Below, in pieces: positions 1 to 10,204 of a stretch of DNA of 64,000 nucleotides; the stretch's first letter is position 1; each line of letters opens with the position of its first letter. Location: positions 5,676,001 to 5,740,000 of the forward strand of contig JASKMD010000007.1 in the NCBI GenBank assembly GCA_030144725.1. Direction: 5' to 3'. The position numbers and the translations under genes were made by a program. Below the pieces are notes generated by a model that was not told the origin of the DNA, did no database searches, and saw only the letters and a list, made by a program, of their open reading frames with translations. Source of the stretch: Haematococcus lacustris (Eukaryota > Chlorophyta > Chlorophyceae > Chlamydomonadales > Haematococcaceae).

Positions 1-207
1 ATCCATGTTTTGCACGAATATCTCAACATGAGTGTGTGGCGACTCTGTGTGCAGCACAGGGTTTCATTATCAAAGTTGCTATTGGGCAAGGCCATGCAGG
101 CATACCCAGCTAGCATTGGATCACAGTTTCAATGTGCTGATCAGGGTGGCTGACACCAGGCCATAGGGAGGCATAGACAGGCAGGGGGAGTTGGGGAGGG
201 CTCACAC

Positions 208-1701
208 CTGCAAGGCTACCAGCGCGCTGATGATGAGCAGAGCCAGGCAGCCGGGCAGAAAGGAGGCTGCTCCCGGCACCGTGATGTTGTACAACACCTG
301 CGGCAGCAATGCAAGCCTGCCCACGTCACGCCTCACACCCAGCCGTGGGGTGTGGCTCACTTGGACTGTCTGCTCCAGCGCTGTGGGCTGTGCCCGCATC
401 TGTCTTCACTGTACAGGACCAGCATCCATGTGGGTGTAGAGCAAAGGCATGGATTGTTGAAAGCAAGCATGCAGTCTCAGATATGGATGACTGTCGACAT
501 ACGTTAACAAGCAGCCCCAAGCCAAGACCAGGGCTCAGCATGCCCTGCTGAGCCTGCCACTGCCCATTTTGCCCATTCTTGTCTTGTGCATAGCCCTACA
601 TGTGCATAGCTCTTCTGCCCTGCTAGGGGTAGTTAGGCCGGCGCTGCAAGCGCCTGTCTGTCTCATCTGAGCCCCAGCAGCCAGCCAGCGCTGTCAATCA
701 TCGGGCTCACTAAGTTTATGTCGGCTCATCATGCCGGTTCCCCCTCCCTACCCACCAATTGCCAACCCCCACCAACCGCCACCCACCTGAGGCACCATGG
801 CCAGGCCCGCTACCCCTGACACCAACTGCCAGGCTGTCCACCTGTCCAGCTGCTGCAGACCTAGGCCACTGCCTTGCGGCGCCTTGCTGGGCTGGGCAGC
901 TGCTCCCTGGCTTCCCGTGCTGGTAGGTGTCTGGCTAGTGCTGGTGAGCCTCGCCAGGCTCATGGCCACTGCCACCAGCACCAGCACCGTCACCACCGCA
1001 AAGACCTGAGTGGGCATGAACTCGGCCAGAGCCACCTGCATGACAGCACCAACACATACCATGCAGGTGGTTGTGCCACTGGTGCTGGTGTAGAGCCACG
1101 ACATAGGCAGCAGAGGGATACATAGAGGTATGGATTAGAAAGTGTGATGAGCGGCAAATCAAAGGCAACAGGCCTGGCCTGCCAGTCTCCTTCAGATGGG
1201 CCATGCACAACTCATCTCTGTAGACTACAAGCTGCAACCTTCCATTTCTTTTTCTTCACTCAATAGTGACCTCTAGTATTGAGTAAAACAACTGCTCCCA
1301 CCTGCAGGAGGACCATCATGTTGTTGATGATCCCAATGAGCTGCACATTCACTGCACTGCGCTCCCCTCGGTTGGCAAAGTGGCTGCGAAGTGCGAGCAT
1401 GACACCAACTGAATGCTCACGTCAGACAGGCCTTATTCAACCATTCATCATCAGACTGGCTGGCTTTAACTCAGTGCGTGGCCACAACAGGTGCCACAGC
1501 TATGTGGATGCTGTGCTAGCCGACCTGCACATTAGTGTGTTGCCCATGAGAGCACTGGTGTACCCTTCCCAGCTGATGCACCCCAGCGCGGCGCTGTTGC
1601 CCGATGCCATGTTTTTCATATTTTGCAACACTTGCGGCAGCACCAGAATGCTGAATGGCACACTTGCGAAGGAAACCATACGGTCGGTGAGCTGCTCCCA
1701 G
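208..1701 (-). CDS. MEX1: MEX1-like plastid maltose transporter, 3' part of gene
   Basis: Partial gene, complement(join(208..297,787..1035,1302..1383,1525..1701)). All four exons have GT-AG borders and reading phase is continuous throughout. Read in order they give WEQLTDRMVSFASVPFSIL, then LPQVLQNMKNMASGNSAALG, GYTSALMGN, FANRGERSAVNVQLIGI, ALAEFMPTQVF, WQLVSGVAGLAMVPQVLYN and VPGAASFLPG. This follows the order of plant MEX1: paired PQ-type motifs, a conserved LPQ...N...AGN segment, an E-x-MP segment and an LPG segment. MEX1 is a multi-pass protein of the chloroplast inner envelope that exports maltose from starch breakdown. The visible part is strongly hydrophobic. The N-terminus with its transit peptide is unresolved above 1701, and the C-terminal exons lie before base 1. 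Family assignment is from remembered conservation, not a search. Confidence 0.82.
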
Positions 1702-2183
1702 CTGCCATTTTGAGCGCAAGCAACTGTGGCCCTTGCAGGCCGCTGGCCGCGTGCTCGCATTCCATTGCGAGCAATTTCTGCGTTTGGGCGACAAACCGGC
1801 TTTGTAGCACCTGTTCGCGAGGGGCTAGCACATGCCATGCACGGGCAGCACAGGCGGAAGAGCAGGCCGCATATGCAAACTGCATGCCGACGATCGCTTT
1901 TAAGCTCGGGGGTCTCAATTGTTGATGAATGTGAATTCTTGTCTATGCCTAGAACATATGCAAATGTCATTGATATCGGGTCATGCTGTGGCCGATGGCC
2001 GTCGTGACTTTCACGTGGGTGAGTTGGTCATGTAGATGTGCATGTGTGTGGCTACGCTGAGTTTTCCTGGAGAGTGCGGCTTTGACCTGGGTAACGCCAC
2101 ATCGCATGTTGTGACCACTGACCAGCAACACCCAAACGGCTGGTGCGTGCACATCTACAGCCGCTAGTTCATCGGTGCTAAAC
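1702..2183. other. Upstream region of the MEX1-like gene, no certain exon
   Basis: This stretch should hold the 5' exon(s) of the minus-strand MEX1-like gene. A minus-strand ATG at 1885 opens an Ala/Ser/Arg-rich stretch that could be a transit peptide, with a possible donor near 1811. However, its phase does not join the exon starting at 1701, so it is not annotated as coding. Confidence 0.3.
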
Positions 2184-2352
2184 ACGTGTTGACAAGCACA
2201 TCACTGTCAAGCCTGCCTGTTTTGACCGGTCATGCAAGGAGGCTGAAGCCACTCTCTGGCAGGCTCTGCGTGGCGGGGAGACCTTGCATCTTTATAGGGC
2301 CAGAAAGCAGGCCTATAGGAGGATGGTTGCTAGAGCAAAGTCTGCGTGGTCC
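2184..2352 (+). mobile_element. LINE reverse-transcriptase fragment
   Basis: About 170 bp are closely similar to 52241-52410 inside the LINE ORF of this window. The translated similarity covers the segment just before the RT domain (for example KPACFDRSCKEAEATLWQAL against the full element). Similarity starts and stops abruptly (GTTGACAAGC at the left, GCGTGGTCCAA at the right), so this is an isolated scrap with no function of its own. It adjoins a Fanzor-like scrap. Confidence 0.85.
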
Positions 2353-2440
2353 AACACTCCTAAAACTTAAACCCTGCATTTCTGACCAACCTTGCCCGAT
2401 CGGGCTGAAGTTTTGATGGATGGTGTTTTGCAAAAGATGT

Positions 2441-2620
2441 AGCCGCTTGTAGCCCAGGCCTGGGTACTCCTTGCCCTTGGCTGGCAGAGCTCCCTGCTCT
2501 GGCTACCAGCACAGCTCCAGTGCGCGCCACCTGCTCGCCCCAATGCATTGCATGTTCAATGTTGCATTGCACCCAGGAGGCGATGTCACTCACTCTCGCA
2601 GCTTCAAAGGGCACCCTTTA
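2441..2620 (-). mobile_element. Deletion derivative of the Fanzor-like element
   Basis: On the minus strand, 2571-2441 matches the 3' coding end of the intact fragment at 62089-62225, covering the LNMQ-IG, LPAKGKEYPGLGYKRL region. Immediately 5' of it, 2620-2571 matches the untranslated 5' region of the long copy (20185-20240). The two ends of the element are therefore fused at about 2571 and the whole middle is missing. Scattered substitutions show it is old. It could be a mobilisable non-autonomous form or simple decay. Confidence 0.75.
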
Positions 2621-3748
2621 GCATGTAGTGAGCTGATGGGGTGGCCTTTGCACAATAATCACCCAACCAACTACACCTCTTGCGCCAGGGGCTGCATGGT
2701 GTCAACTGGCAAACTGTGACCATGACCCAAGGTGTTGTGTGATCTGGTGTGATGAACAGGTCATCACACCTTCACCTGCTCCTCCAGCCTCCTTAATCAA
2801 GTCAACTGCATGTTGTATGCACTGCTGGGCTTGCCCACTTGCAGCCACAGCCCTACCCATGTCTTCAATGCCTGATGCTTTGCCATGCATTGTGATGCAA
2901 ATGGTGTGACGAGTGTGAAGTTGGTGCTCCACCACCCACCCTCTTCTTCCCACATTATTGCAAACAATTCCACCAAGAACTCAAAACTTGTTACCTACAG
3001 CATAACAACAGCGCCACCACCACCACTCCATGTGTATCTGTGCACACCACTCCTCTCCTCTCACAGCGGCTGCAGTGTGTGTGGTGTGCACAGGTAGACA
3101 TGGACTGCAGCAGCAGGCACAAGGTGGGCCGGACCCTCCTGTCCGCAGCACAGGCACTGCCATCACACTCATTGAAGTCATCAGCTGAGGTGAGAGGCAC
3201 GGGCAGCTGGGGCGGTCAGTATTGCAGGCAGGGGCTCCACCATGCTGGATGGGCTGGATGGGTGCCGGGGCTTGACCGCTGTGGGCATAGATTGGAAGAA
3301 CCTGAACGTGACAGCACACACGGCGGCACCACACACACACACCACCAGTACATGCCGTTGGCCACAACAAAGACCGGTGGCTGCATCTACATGCGCCCAA
3401 CACTATGTTGTGGTCATCATCAGCAATGTCACCGTAAGGCACCCTCTGCAGCACCACCACCAGTAGCTCCTCCTGGGGTTGAGCAACGATCAAGGAGCAT
3501 GGAGCACTGGGCACTGAGCATTGAGCATGGGGACCAATGAGAGCCGAGGTATCGATAATGACAGGTGATGGCAGTGGTGGCCACGCACCAGGCCCCTCAC
3601 CACCAGCAGCAGCACCCACCACACCCACACAGTGTAGTGGCCCCCTGCCCCCCTGCCCGCACCCTTCCCCCTCAGCATCGAGGGACCAATGGCGATGGGG
3701 ACCTTGTGTCCCCCCCTGCCCTCACCCTCCCCCCTTACCCCCTCCTGC
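2621..3748. other. No supported gene
   Basis: Open frames overlap here on both strands but show no recognisable motif and no phase-consistent exon chain. It lies between transposon scraps and the 3' end of the coiled-coil gene, so part may be that gene's 3' UTR. Confidence 0.4.
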
Positions 3749-6700
3749 CTACACGTCTGCCTGTACAGCCCCCTGCGGTGCCTGAGCCCACCTCTTGAGG
3801 CTCTCCAGCTCTTCCTGTATGCTGCCACGGCTGGCTGGCAGCAGGGGCAGCCGCGGTGGGGCCCCTCCCCGCAAGCGCTGCACCTCAAGCGCCCCCTCCT
3901 TGCATTCTCTTTGAAGGGCCTCAATGTGCTGAAGGCCGGCAACACACAGATGCACTCAGATGCTGGTCAACACGAGTAGCATTGGGTGGGCATGTGATGG
4001 GGTGGCTGAGGAAGAGGATGGGGGTCGCACTGTGCTCACCTCACACCTATGGCATGCTCACGATGTGGGAGCGCAGGCAGGCAGGCAGGCAGGCAGCACT
4101 AGGTTTGTTGTGGGACTGGCTGCCCAAATACTTTTTTGGGACTGGTTGCCCAAATCTGCTCAACCTGAGTCACTCAGTACCAGGACTTAAGTTCGCTCAG
4201 GGTCAGTATCCTGCATTGGACACTTGTCACACCTTAATGTGTGGCTGAAGGGAGCGGACCCCTGGTTGTGCCTGTTGAAGATGTTGGTAGACGCTAGTAG
4301 CAGTCAGTGTTCAAGTGCCCTAAGGTTGGTGGAGGTGAAGAGGGTGCCTCCTTCCAACGAACACAATGGCCTACCTTCTCCAAACGCAGCCGTTCTGAGC
4401 GCCACTCCGCATGTTGAACACGATATGCATCGAGCTGCTGGCGCAGGGAGCAGAGCTCCGCCTCCAGCCCTGCTGCACTGCGCGCGCCTTCAGATCGCCC
4501 GGTCTGCGATTCGGCCTGTACGCTGTCCAACCGGGACTGCAGCGCTTCATTGCGCGCCTGCTCTTCGCGGAGACGGCCCTGCAGCACAGTGAACGTCCGG
4601 CAACCTTGTCGGCCGCACAAAAGCTTCTGGTGTATATCATCGTGTAAAGTACCGCCCATGGTGTGACCGAGTGTTATGCGAGGCACAGGTACAGTCGTGG
4701 CGCCTGAGCGAGCTCTCTACGCCAACGTCCATCCCCCCGCCCCCGGTGGGTCAAGGGACGGGTAGGTGGAGAACACATGTGCTGTTGGGCACAAGGATGC
4801 AAGACATACCACCTCAAGGAATGTGCAGTAGCATTTAATGCTGGACATGTGATGTGTACTGTGTGACCCAGTGCAATGCGAGGCAGATTCATCTCAAGCA
4901 GTGTGCAGCTTATCTTGTCCGTGCCACTCCTCCAGTGTGATAGCTCCAGCCCCGCAAGCCCCTTACTGGTGGTGCAGCCCCAACCCAGCTCTCGTGGGCA
5001 CAGCTTGTCTCAGTCTTCCACCAAAGCCTCCCAGCTATACCATTTGCCCCACCCGCCCTGCACTTCTCCACCCTCGCCCTGCCCCTGCACTGCACTTCCC
5101 ACACCTAGCACCCAGACCTGCAGTTCACGCAAGTCCCTGGCCCAGCCCTCCGCCAGCGTTTTCTGCACTGCAGCATCCCGCCGTGCCTCATCTGCCGCGC
5201 TCACAAGCCGCGCACGCTCTGAGCTCGCCTCCTCCCTCAGCTGCGCGGCTGTCAGGGCACTGCAAGGCAGGCCAGGCCAGGGCAGGGATGGTGGCAGGGA
5301 ATGAGTTAGGTGGGGTAGGGTAGGGCGGATCAGGGGTGGGTCAAACGGGGTGGGGTAGGGCAGGGCAGGGTAGGGCAAGCAATGGGTTCTAGTGGGCAAC
5401 CAGGCAGTGATGGTGCGTTTCTCAGGCTGCAGTATAACAAAGCGCAAAGGTCACAGGCTTGTTAATGGAGAAACAGAACGCAAGGTAGTCTCGGCTGTAC
5501 AAAGCAGTCGTGCAGCTGTCTGGCGTGTGTCTATGACAAGCAGAGCGACAGCAGCAACAGCAGACTGCCAGCCAGGGTGCTGCTTGCCACTGGTGGCAGG
5601 TTTGCAGCCAGCACCCCACCTGCGGCTGCCTTGCTGCACCGCTGCCAGTGAAGCCTGCTGCAGCTGTGCTTGAGCCTGAGCAGCGCTGGCAGTGGCATCG
5701 TCCCTCTGACGCTCCGCTGCGGCCTTCTCTGCAGCAAGCGTTGCCAGCTGCATGCACAACAGCCCCCTCAGCAGCCGTGTAGGAGACCACGGGGCAATCA
5801 TGCAGCCCTGGCCCCAGCTACTAGTTGCCCCTCCAGGCGCCTGCCTCTTTGTCTCATGCTGCCAGGCAGGGGAGGTGACCCGACGGCAGGCAGCCTGGCA
5901 GGGGCCTTCATCAGACAGGGCATCTGGTATCCATGCAGACATCCCCAGTGCTTCAGCACGTGCTGCGTCAGGCAGTACGTGGGACGAAGCATGACAGGTG
6001 CACTGCACATCAGTGTCGTTTCAAGCGCTACAAACAACTGTTTTTTGCAGCAACACAGTCAGGTTTTTTTCAACGATGTAAAGAACGTTTGCTGTGAAGT
6101 GAAATGCAGTTTAAGCCAAGTATCGTGCATCTGGGCAGACGATAACAAGCACTGCTGCATGTGCGCCAGGCAGTGCTTGCGACACAGACGGAGCATATCT
6201 ACACATCACCAGCATCATCCCCACTGCCTTCATTTCCACGTAGCAAACTGCACAATGAACCCAAACAAAAGCTAGCGTGGTCGAGGCATGTGGTGATTAG
6301 CATGGAAGTGGCAGTCAGAATAAGACGGCTGTCATTGTGCTGGCAGCATGTGGCCGTCAGCATGTGTGGACGACATGAGCCATCGCTCCCCTCTGGCATC
6401 CACCCCTCCCTCTGACCCTCAACCCCTCCCGATCACCCCTCCCCCTCCACTCTAGGCCTGCTGGCTTGCCTCAAGTAACCTCCTACACAAAGGGCGGTGA
6501 TGATGGCTGACGGGGCTGCACTGCCTTTGGCTCCACCACTCACGTGTTTCTGCTGGTCTTTGCCCAGCAGCTGAGCCAGCAGCAGCTGCTTGTTCAGGCC
6601 GTCCGCCTCATGAGCCTTGGCTTGCAGCTGCTGGGTGACCAACTGGTGCTCAGCCTGCAAGGCTGCCAGCCGCTTCTCTATCCCAGCCACCTCTGCGGCG

Positions 6701-9700
6701 GCGGTCAGCTTGTCCTGCATCCGCCGCTCCTGCTCCTCTTTCAGTTTGTCAGCGTCCACTTTCTTTACCACCTCCATCCAATCCTTCAAGCGCCCCAACT
6801 CCTGCACCAGGCAGTGGAGGCCGGAGATGGAGACATAGCTCACACAAGAAGGCCATCATGGTGTTAACACTTCTTGGTCACTCTTTCAGTACCTTGGACA
6901 CATGCTTTCTGTTGTAGCCCATGGAGCTATACAAGCTGTACACAAGCTGTAATATCAGCTACTCTGACGGTCACAGCACTGTCGACTCCAAACTGCCCAG
7001 AATGACTCCTTGCATGGCTTGCATTGCTGAAAGTGAAGACAAAACTCAGGAGCGCTGGCACCTCAGGCACTGGCTCCTGCCCCTGGGGCCCCACCCCAAG
7101 GCCCCCACGGGGCATGTGGCTGGGCCACCCCGTGCCTCAGCTTTCCATGCGTGGTGGAGAGTGCGCAGCGCCCCCTGGAAGGACCGCTGAAACAGCGTCT
7201 GATGCGCCCAGCCTGGAGCCAGCAGCGTGACCAGCCAGTGAGGGGCCTGATGTGGTGCCCGCTAGTGCCCCCCCGCAAGCCCCCACAGGCCCCATGCAGC
7301 AGCCAGGAGGCCACACAGCCAGCCGCCTCAGAGCCGGAGCCCAGCACTCCCCGCCAGACAAGCGCAGCAAGCGCACCAAGGCTGAGCCAGAGGCAGCTGA
7401 GCCTACCCAGCCCACCAAGGCTGTCAAAGCCAAGCCAGCACCACAGCCAGGCAGGTGGGTAGACAGGGACTGCAATGCAGCATTGAACATGCAGCGCATT
7501 GGGGAGAGCAGGTGGCGCCCACTGGAGCTGTGCTGGTGGCCAGAGCAGGGAGCTCTGCCAGCCAAGGGCAAGGAGTACCCTGAGCATGGGTACAAGCGGC
7601 TGCGAGACAAGCCACCCAGGGTCGGGGAGGGCTCGCCATGGGGCCATGCACATCAGCTGCTGCTGCTGCTGCCAATGGCGTCTCAGCTAGCTGGGTGTGT
7701 GTGTGTGTGTGTTGCCGCAGCGAAGACAGGCAAAAGCCATGTAATGAATAAGTGATGTCATGGCAGCTCATTTACATCTCGGGAAGGTTGGTGGCCTCCA
7801 GGCAGAAGCTCCTCCCTAAGTCTTCTTCTTCTCCTTCTTCAGCGATGTCTTGGCTCATCATGGTGATGAGGGAAGTCATTGGGCAGCACCGCACCTTGCA
7901 TGTCTTGTCCAACTCAGCTCCCAGCCTGGAAGACTCCGCTAGTGAGCGCGCCACCTCTTGCTCCTGGTGCCGCCTGTCTGCCTGCGCTTGCTGCAGCAGC
8001 GCTTGCGTGTCGTGCAGCTGGGTGAGCACGGCTTGCATGTCGCGGCTGAGGTGCTCGATCTGCAGCTTCTGGTCTGAGCACGACTGAGTCAGGTGCCCTA
8101 CGTCAGCTTTCTTGGCGCTCAGCTCCTCCTGCACCACAAGGCCAAGCAACCGCCCTCAAGTGAACCCGAGGTGTTGTGGGAAGCCCCATCCCACCCAGCC
8201 CCTCCCTGTCTCTGCCCCTGCCCCTCAGGGCACTGGGAGAGGCCCCAGCCTTTGTTCACCACCCTCCTTCCCTCTAGGCCCTGCTGCTCCAAGTCAACCC
8301 CACCAATACTCTTCCCCTCCTCTTCCTAGTAGGAAGTTCCTACCCCTACTCCACTCCTGCTTACCTTGCATCCTCTGCCCCTGCCACTTCCCTGCCTCCC
8401 CTTCCCTGCCCACCCTACCCTCCACCTGTCACCCTCCCCGACACTATCACCCCGCACCCTTCAGCCTTCACCTTGAGCGTGGTGCTCTGCTGCATCTGCT
8501 CCGTCACCGTGGCCCTCAGGGTGCTGATCTCGCCCTCCATGAACTCGTTGTCCTGCTTCACTCGCTCCAGCTCACTGGCCAGGCTGGCTCGCTGCTGGTC
8601 AGAGGACAACAGCTCCTACCCAGACACATGCACACATGCAGCAGGCCTTGCCAGCTTGTCAGGAAGCTAAAGAGTCACGACAGCCATCACACACATCAAC
8701 GACACACGCGGTCACACAAATGGATTGGCCTTCCTGCCAGCAACCAGGGTGTCAGGTCAGGGCAGCATCAACTCGCAGAGTGTCAGGTTTCGACAGCACA
8801 TGGTGGGTGAGCCAGTACAGCTTTGGCTGATCACCAGGCCCACCGTGCCACCAAGACACTACATCACCAAGCCTTGATCTGGCACTTGTGTGTTGCTAAC
8901 ACGTGCATATTCTCGCTCTCTGTGGTGAATGTCAGATGTCCATGGTCCCCATCTCTGAATGGGTTCAGGGAACCAGTCAGGCAAGCAGACAAGATTGTCC
9001 CCAGCAACCTTGCTGGTGCATAGTGATGAGCCTGATGTTAAAAGAGGGCAAGGTACCTCATCCTGACACTTACATGGATTCCTGACCCTGGGGCTCTGGC
9101 AACTCGCCTGGCTGACGCCCACCTGCTTGTGCTGCTCAGCCTCCTGCAGCGCTGCCTCCAGCTTGCCTCCCAAGGCCTTGACCTCCTTGGTAAGGGCAGC
9201 CACCTCTCGCTGCAGTGCCTGCCTACCTTGGCTGCCCTGGGTAACAGCCTCTTTCAAGGCAGCCACCTCTTCTTCGCTGCTCTTGATGGCACTGGAAGCA
9301 GCCTGCTGATCCTGCTCCAGGCGGCCTGCATGCAGCCCAGAGCGCTGCAGCTGACCCGCTTGCATGTGCTGCATGTTCAGCATGCCACTCTAGGTGCTAA
9401 TGTAGTGCTCTTGGGGATCAGGCAACCACTCAGTTACAAGCACCAACACCAGAGGGTAGGTACCCCTACACTCCCCAGCTGACCTCCTGCCATTGCATCG
9501 TATGGGGTTTGTACTGATAGTAAGGGCCGGCATCCCTCCTGACAGCTTTGCTGGGCACCAAGCACACCACCAAAGCTGCCAGCCAGCCTAATGATGGTAG
9601 GCGCCACATGGACTGCCATGATGGCACTGCGCCCTACTCACTGCAGGTTGAGGAGGTCATGTCCACCAAGAACTCGAGATCATCCTGCGGTAGCAAGCAA

Positions 9701-9989
9701 TGTGCTTGACGATGGTGAGCTTTGCATATGTTGCAATGTGGGCAGTCTGCAGCCTCGGCGTGCTCACCACTGCTTGCTGCATGCCTGGCCACGCCATTGC
9801 TGTGTTGTCCAGAATGTTGAGCACCCCCAGCTGGTCCCGGACCCCCACAACAGCGGATTTGAGGGCTTGGATGAGCTGCTGCCCTGAGTAGATGCGCTCC
9901 TGGCCCACTGTGACGCCATGGTAAGGCTGGCCCACAACTTTTGGTATGCTACCGGAGTCATCCGTAGCGTTGGTGTGTTGTCGAAGCAT
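3749..9989 (-). CDS. Coiled-coil protein, ten exons
   Basis: Model: complement(join(3749..3928,4375..4578,5118..5259,5620..5747,6544..6801,7895..8128,8472..8615,9123..9325,9642..9684,9768..9989)). Every junction is GT-AG and in phase, giving 585 aa from the ATG at 9989 to the stop at 3749. After a globular N-terminus of about 90 residues the protein is almost wholly heptad-like and rich in Glu, Gln, Ala, Leu and Lys, for example LEQDQQAASSAIKSSEEEV, LASELERVKQDNEFMEGEI and EGARSAAGLEAELCSLRQQL. This suggests a long rod-like coiled coil, as in cytoskeletal, basal-body or flagellar proteins, but I recognise no specific family. The last exon could instead splice at a GT after 3792 and continue. 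Its intron 6802-7894 carries an antisense Fanzor-like fragment. It is divergent from the gene starting at 10205. Confidence 0.75.
7180..7623 (+). mobile_element. Fanzor-like element, 3' coding fragment with frameshift
   Basis: Translation from 7190 gives LMRPAWSQQRDQPVRGLMWC. A +1 shift near 7345 then leads into RSKRTKAEPEAAEP and WVDRDCNAALNMQRIG, the RuvC-III Arg-Asp motif. It is collinear with 61800-62240 of the intact fragment. RuvC-I and RuvC-II are missing, so it cannot encode a nuclease. It lies inside, and antisense to, an intron of the coiled-coil gene. A short TG repeat follows at 7694. Confidence 0.85.
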
Positions 9990-10204
9990 TGAATCAAATG
10001 TGGGTGACCCCCATTGCTTGTACCCACTTTGCTTCCAACTGTGTATTCTCTCTCGCTGTGTGGAGCTATGTCAGCTTGCGAGGAGTCCGAGCAGGAAGGG
10101 CTGGCAGTTGAGGACAACGGCCTTGGGCCTCGTGCTGGCAACGTCAACTCCCTGCTGCCTGGGCAACTGCCTAGCTTGGCGTCGTGTTTAGTTTGAGATT
10201 TGAC
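9990..10204. promoter_or_regulatory. Compact bidirectional promoter interval
   Basis: Only 215 bp separate the ATG of the minus-strand coiled-coil gene (9989) and the first ATG of the plus-strand thioredoxin-fold gene (10205). Both promoters and 5' UTRs must share this space if both start codons are right. I see no clear TATA box. Inference from gene layout only. Confidence 0.5.

Noticed and set aside
7063..7653. Long minus-strand frames over the Fanzor-like fragment
   Set aside because: Shadows of the plus-strand coding sequence; they translate to low-complexity sequence without motifs.
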